Made by a program: the position numbers and the translations under genes
DNA from: Trichomonas vaginalis G3
Lineage: Eukaryota; Parabasalia; Trichomonadida; Trichomonadidae
Length of the DNA stretch: 28,446 bases
NCBI RefSeq assembly: GCF_026262505.1
Contig: NW_026529144.1
Span: 1 to 28,446 of the forward strand
Direction of reading: 5' to 3'
In this document: positions 25,960 to 28,446 of the stretch, piece by piece
Position numbering within the stretch: position 1 is the stretch's first letter
Layout: the number at the start of each line of letters is the position of its first letter
Notes under the pieces: generated by a model
What the model was told of the DNA's origin: nothing
What the model saw: the letters and a program-made list of their open reading frames with translations, nothing else
Databases searched by the model: none

Positions 25960-26000
25960 ATTTACGTCAAATATGCAATTTATAAAATCTTATGTCGACA

Positions 26001-26080
26001 GGCTACGTAGCACAGTGGTCTAAGGTGGTGTTATGGAGGGGTCAAGGTCTGTGGTTCGAACCGCGACAGCGCCGTATTTT
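26001..26080 (+). tRNA. tRNA-like sequence, probably a pseudo-tRNA or Pol III unit
   Basis: TAGCACAGTGG (26008-26018) matches the A box consensus of RNA polymerase III genes. GGTTCGAACC (26053-26062) matches the B box closely, and TTTT follows at 26077-26080. The D arm (GCAC with GTGG) is plausible, but the acceptor pair GGCTACG and CAGCGCC matches only in part, and no convincing anticodon stem forms. It is either a worn tRNA copy, a tRNA-derived short element or a small Pol III RNA. No amino acid can be assigned. Confidence 0.4.
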
Positions 26081-26138
26081 CTTATTTTCTTTATTTGTCT
26101 TGTTTGTCGTGAATAAAAAGTGTCATAAAAGTGCTCTA

Positions 26139-26203
26139 TCTTCCACGGGAATAAATAAAAAATTTACTTTATTTCTTCTTTATTTCTTTGTTCCCGTGGA
26201 AGA
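26139..26203. repeat. Perfect 13-bp inverted repeat, 39-bp spacer
   Basis: TCTTCCACGGGAA (26139-26151) and TTCCCGTGGAAGA (26191-26203) flank an A/T-only spacer. It lies 60 bp after the tRNA-like sequence. It could be a very short inverted-repeat element or a structured RNA end. Confidence 0.6.
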
Positions 26204-26313
26204 AGGGTTTTGCTGTTTTTTCTCAGCCGAAATCAATGATTTTTTCATTTTTGGAATCCTTAGCGAATGAGGAATCTTTTCTCTCGTGGAAGCTTTGACC
26301 TAAAATATAATTT

Positions 26314-26363
26314 AGGTGAAGAGGTGAGATGTCACCTGTTTTCTCACCTCTTTTTTCACCCTC
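26314..26363 (+). repeat. B-type palindromic array
   Basis: AGGTGAAG, AGGTGAGA, TGTCACCT, TCTCACCT, TTTTCACCC in the standard layout, preceded by TAAAATATAATTT. It precedes a set of direct repeats. Confidence 0.8.
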
Positions 26364-26365
26364 GT

Positions 26366-26445
26366 GACTTTGTCATAACTTCTTCGTAAATGCTTTGTCA
26401 TAACTTCTTCGTAAATGCTTTGTCATAACTTCTTCGTAAATGAGT
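26366..26445. repeat. Short direct repeats, unit about 24 bp
   Basis: Three copies of CATAACTTCTTCGTAAATG with CTTTGT between. They resemble the CTTCTTCGTAAAGACTTTGT units of the large array at 12160-13410 in element A, so both elements carry one repeat family. Confidence 0.75.
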
Positions 26446-26468
26446 GTAAATGACCAAAAATATATTAT

Positions 26469-26518
26469 AGGTGAAGAGGTGAGATGTCACCTCTTTTTTC
26501 ACCTAATTTCTCACCCTC
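26469..26518 (+). repeat. B-type palindromic array
   Basis: A second copy with the same half-sites as 26314-26363, preceded by AAAAATATATTATA. The two right-hand half-sites differ slightly in order (TTTCACCTA then TCTCACCC). Confidence 0.8.
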
Positions 26519-26555
26519 ATGAATTTGAATTTTCATGAATTTCCTTAAGATAGAA

Positions 26556-26580
26556 AAATAACGTTAGTTTTATTTTTATT
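26556..26580 (+). promoter_or_regulatory. Promoter-like motif AATAACGTTAGTTTTATTTTT
   Basis: Precedes the ATG at 26607 by about 27 bp, with a T/A leader that ends TGTATGTAAAGAT. It is the closest match to the motifs before 25477(-) and 16270(-). Confidence 0.5.
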
Positions 26581-26606
26581 TATTTTTTTATTTTGTATGT
26601 AAAGAT

Positions 26607-27572
26607 ATGATTTCAACAATCGGCACAACAACAATTCAAGCCGCGAACGGCGGGACTCTGTCCACAACAACTTCACCAAACTCGTTAGTCATGAATCCAA
26701 CATCTATGTTAGTAGAGATGAAAAGCTTCATTCCTTCTTCATATACTTTCGAAACAAAAATCCAGAAGATAAAGCAAGAACTTTTAACAAGTAATTTAGA
26801 CTGTAGTGCGAAAGATGAAACAAATGAACAGTATCTTTATGAAATGCAGGACATTATTGACCATTTACCTAAACTACCTGAAATTCAGCATCAAAAACTA
26901 ACTATTCCTGAATTCGATGAAATAGAAGTGAAACCAACTGACTCAGTAGAAATAAAGAAGTTCATTCGAAAGGTAAACTATGAGTTTCTAGGATTTCATT
27001 GCAACCATAAGGTTATGGACAAAGATTGCGACATGGTATATAAGAATGTTTCTGACATATATAAATCCGGGGAGTTTAAGACCTACGATAACTTTGTTTC
27101 GTTAGTTGCTGAATGTGTATGGCAGATAAGAGATAAAGATAGAAGAGGTAAAATATGGAACGAACAGATAAGACCAACTGCTTTTGAGTTAAAGAAAACC
27201 ATTGACGCCTTAGTTGTTTTAGCAGGTAAGGTTTCAGAATATAACGCAAAAATGAATCCGCAATGTTCTAAATGTAAAGCAGCAATTAGGAAATATAACT
27301 ACTCCGTCAAAGAGATAGAAAGAATGCGAAACGACTATGCAGACTTAAAGAAAGAAGCAGAAAAGCCAGCAGAAAATAAAATGGACATGTTAGCATTTCT
27401 GAACAAAAACTATCCAACTGCTGACGATTTCCTTCTATCTGACGTCAAGAAGAAATATAAAGAAACTTTCGGCATTGTTAAAACTTTTGACATACTGACA
27501 GAAGAAATAGAAGCTACGAAATTGTTTAGGATTTCAAATATACATCGTACAATTCATGTAAAACGCTTGTGA
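26607..27572 (+). CDS. Accessory protein shared by both elements, copy B, 321 aa
   Basis: Near copy of the protein at 1169-2083. From TSPNSLVMNPTSMLVEMKSF onward the two differ at only about 20 of 300 residues, mostly conservative changes. The first 25 residues differ (MISTIGTTTIQAANGGTLST) and include a codon run that forms a small GC hairpin, GCCGCGAACGGC (26640-26651). Cys/His positions and the presumed winged-helix-like end are kept, which argues for function. It is followed at once by an inverted palindromic array of the B type, whereas the element A copy has the A type. It looks whole. The family is unknown. Confidence 0.6.
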   Translation: MISTIGTTTIQAANGGTLSTTTSPNSLVMNPTSMLVEMKSFIPSSYTFETKIQKIKQELLTSNLDCSAKDETNEQYLYEMQDIIDHLPKLPEIQHQKLTIPEFDEIEVKPTDSVEIKKFIRKVNYEFLGFHCNHKVMDKDCDMVYKNVSDIYKSGEFKTYDNFVSLVAECVWQIRDKDRRGKIWNEQIRPTAFELKKTIDALVVLAGKVSEYNAKMNPQCSKCKAAIRKYNYSVKEIERMRNDYADLKKEAEKPAENKMDMLAFLNKNYPTADDFLLSDVKKKYKETFGIVKTFDILTEEIEATKLFRISNIHRTIHVKRL

Positions 27573-27578
27573 AAAACT

Positions 27579-27627
27579 GGGGTGAGAAAACAGGTGAGAA
27601 AACGGGTGACATCTCACCTCTTCACCT
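27579..27627 (-). repeat. B-type palindromic array after the shared accessory gene
   Basis: On the plus strand GGGGTGAG, CAGGTGAG, CGGGTGAC, ATCTCACCT, TTCACCT, then ATAATATATTTTTG. It starts 7 bp after the stop of the gene at 26607, exactly where the A-type array starts after the stop at 2083. Confidence 0.8.
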
Positions 27628-27651
27628 ATAATATATTTTTGCTTTAATTAA

Positions 27652-28146
27652 ATGCTTTCCGGAAACGTCGATGAAAATCATATGGACAAATTATATGAAA
27701 AAATTAATAATGATTACCCCTCATTAACCAGGGAAATGACGGATTCTATAGTTCGTAAATTCGATGAAATACAGGATATGTGGTTCGACAGATTCGACAT
27801 GAACGATAAGGAAAAGAGAAAGAACGATAACAATTTACTTACTAAAAGAATCCTAAAATCTAAAATAGGTGAAGCTTCAACATTTAACACAGTACATAAC
27901 TTTTACACCGCTGTTTATATTTTCAATAATTTATTTAACGATGAACGAGAAAGAAAAAGTATGTTTAACGGAAGAAATGAATATGATTTTATCCTTTGTG
28001 CTGTTCGGGATGTTGACATGAAACTAAAGAAAATATTCTTATTACAAGATGACACGGTTGAAGATGAAGTCAATGAGTTTTTAAATCGTGATTTAAATGA
28101 AATTGATGAAGTTATGACCGAATGTTATAAAAAGTTCAAGAGGTGA
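27652..28146 (+). CDS. Charged helical protein, 164 aa, unrecognised
   Basis: Start at 27652 (MLSGNVDENHMD). The protein is predicted all-helical and highly charged, with EIQDMWFDRFDMNDKEKRK, TFNTVHNFYTAVYIFNNLF, FILCAVRDVDMKLKKIF and an acidic Glu/Asp-rich end before KKFKR. It has no metal sites and no membrane segment. It is bracketed by two arrays in the same (minus) orientation, one ending 24 bp before it and one overlapping its stop, so it looks like a cassette. No counterpart is seen in element A in this window. Function is unknown. Confidence 0.55.
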   Translation: MLSGNVDENHMDKLYEKINNDYPSLTREMTDSIVRKFDEIQDMWFDRFDMNDKEKRKNDNNLLTKRILKSKIGEASTFNTVHNFYTAVYIFNNLFNDERERKSMFNGRNEYDFILCAVRDVDMKLKKIFLLQDDTVEDEVNEFLNRDLNEIDEVMTECYKKFKR

Positions 28147-28188
28147 AAAAAGAGGTGAGAAAACAGGTGAAATCTCACCTCTTCACCT
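28141..28188 (-). repeat. B-type palindromic array overlapping a gene end
   Basis: AGGTGAAA, GAGGTGAGA, ACAGGTGAAA, TCTCACCT, TTCACCT on the plus strand, then AAATTATATTTTTG. The TGA stop of the gene at 27652 lies inside the first half-site (AGGTGA). The flank TTTTTGTCTGATTTACA is nearly the same as after the array at 12674-12722 in element A. Confidence 0.8.
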
Positions 28189-28226
28189 AAATTATATTTT
28201 TGTCTGATTTACATCCAACGAAAAAG

Positions 28227-28446
28227 TTTAGAAGAATTTTCTTATTCTTTCTGGCATGTTTTTATCTTTCCAGTACTCCCGCTCTAATGGTCCCAGATGA
28301 GTTGGTTTAGATTCTCTCAAGTTCTTAGATGGTATAACATCTTCAACGCCTCCTTCATATCTTACTTTATAAGTGTCAATCGTTTGTGTTTATAGGTCAA
28401 GTATTTCAATAACCACTCCGCGCTTTGGCTGTCGTCCAATGGTTCA
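28227..28446 (-). pseudogene. Integrase C-terminal remnant (retroviral-type, Polinton)
   Basis: The minus strand from the window edge to about 28227 carries PKRGVVIEIL, then YKVRYEGGVEDVIPSKNLRE and HLGPLEREYWKDKNMPERI, ending in IRKFF before a TAA. This is the pattern of the SH3-like or chromodomain-like tail that closes Polinton/Maverick integrases. The catalytic core lies outside the window. The remnant is broken, with at least one break. Its place at the far right fits the usual position of the integrase near one end of a Polinton. Confidence 0.5.

Larger units (their letters stand above)
14735..28446. mobile_element. Element B: PolB-type Polinton/Maverick, cut by the right edge
   Basis: A Polinton/Maverick element defined by protein-primed PolB, a double-jelly-roll major capsid gene, a candidate penton gene, an integrase remnant at the right edge and accessory genes (D12 methyltransferase, KilA-N). 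Six palindromic arrays of the GGTGA kind lie in its intergenic gaps. No packaging ATPase or maturation protease is visible in the part shown. The left end is probably between 14735 and about 15300; the right end is outside the window. It is broken, with perhaps ten breaks, mainly in capsid, penton, polymerase and integrase genes, yet several genes are open over full length, which suggests a fairly recent insertion. Confidence 0.8.

Noticed and set aside
26001-26080. A functional tRNA gene
   Set aside because: The acceptor and anticodon stems do not pair well, so only a tRNA-like or Pol III-type sequence is claimed.
1-28446. Terminal inverted repeats of the elements
   Set aside because: No pair of matching ends could be found by eye. 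The left end of A is not recognised and the right end of B lies outside the window.
1-28446. Ulp1/adenain-like maturation protease
   Set aside because: No His-Asp/Glu-Gln-Cys arrangement was seen in any frame of good length; it may lie outside the window.

Overview
The window is AT-rich, intron-poor protist DNA that is almost entirely virus-like mobile DNA of the Polinton/Maverick and Polinton-like-virus kind. The gene set (double-jelly-roll capsid proteins, A32/FtsK-type packaging ATPase, SF3 helicase, protein-primed PolB, integrase tail, KilA-N protein, D12-class adenine methyltransferase) together with short leaders and no visible introns fits a parabasalid such as Trichomonas vaginalis. 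That is inference from knowledge of which genomes carry these families; no host gene in the window proves it. Both elements are treated as fossils: some genes are open over full length, others are clearly broken.

Region 1, about 1-13476, is element A. At its left are small genes (443-861) and a 304-aa accessory gene (1169-2083). Then, mostly on the minus strand, come the packaging ATPase, an SSB-like protein with an acidic tail, an SF3 helicase, a candidate minor capsid/penton protein, two small proteins, a 47-aa gene that overlaps the end of the capsid gene by ATGA, a broken major capsid gene, and a block of structural-protein genes (8948-12159). It closes with a 1.2-kb tandem-repeat array and a GC hairpin followed by T19. 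No polymerase is seen, so A looks helicase-based, as in Polinton-like viruses.

Region 2, about 13477-14734, has no recognisable element gene and may be host DNA. Region 3, about 14735-28446 (running off the right edge), is element B: a D12 methyltransferase remnant, small genes, a tail-anchored or single-pass membrane protein, a second and very different major capsid gene, a candidate penton gene, protein-primed PolB, an SSB-like gene, a KilA-N regulator with a symmetrical divergent promoter, accessory genes and an integrase remnant at the right edge.

The most striking signal is a family of twelve intergenic palindromic arrays, each about 48 bp, that flank accessory genes in both elements. 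All have the same layout of two direct and three inverted half-sites. In A the half-sites read GGGTAGA/GGTTAGA, in B GGTGAGA/GGTGAAG. Paired positions change together, and nearly identical copies of one accessory gene carry the A form in A and the B form in B. This looks like an element-specific recognition or structural code. Other second-look items are a shared promoter-like motif before accessory genes, a different short motif abutting the ATG of late genes, and small GC-rich hairpins scattered through otherwise AT-rich DNA, including inside coding sequence.
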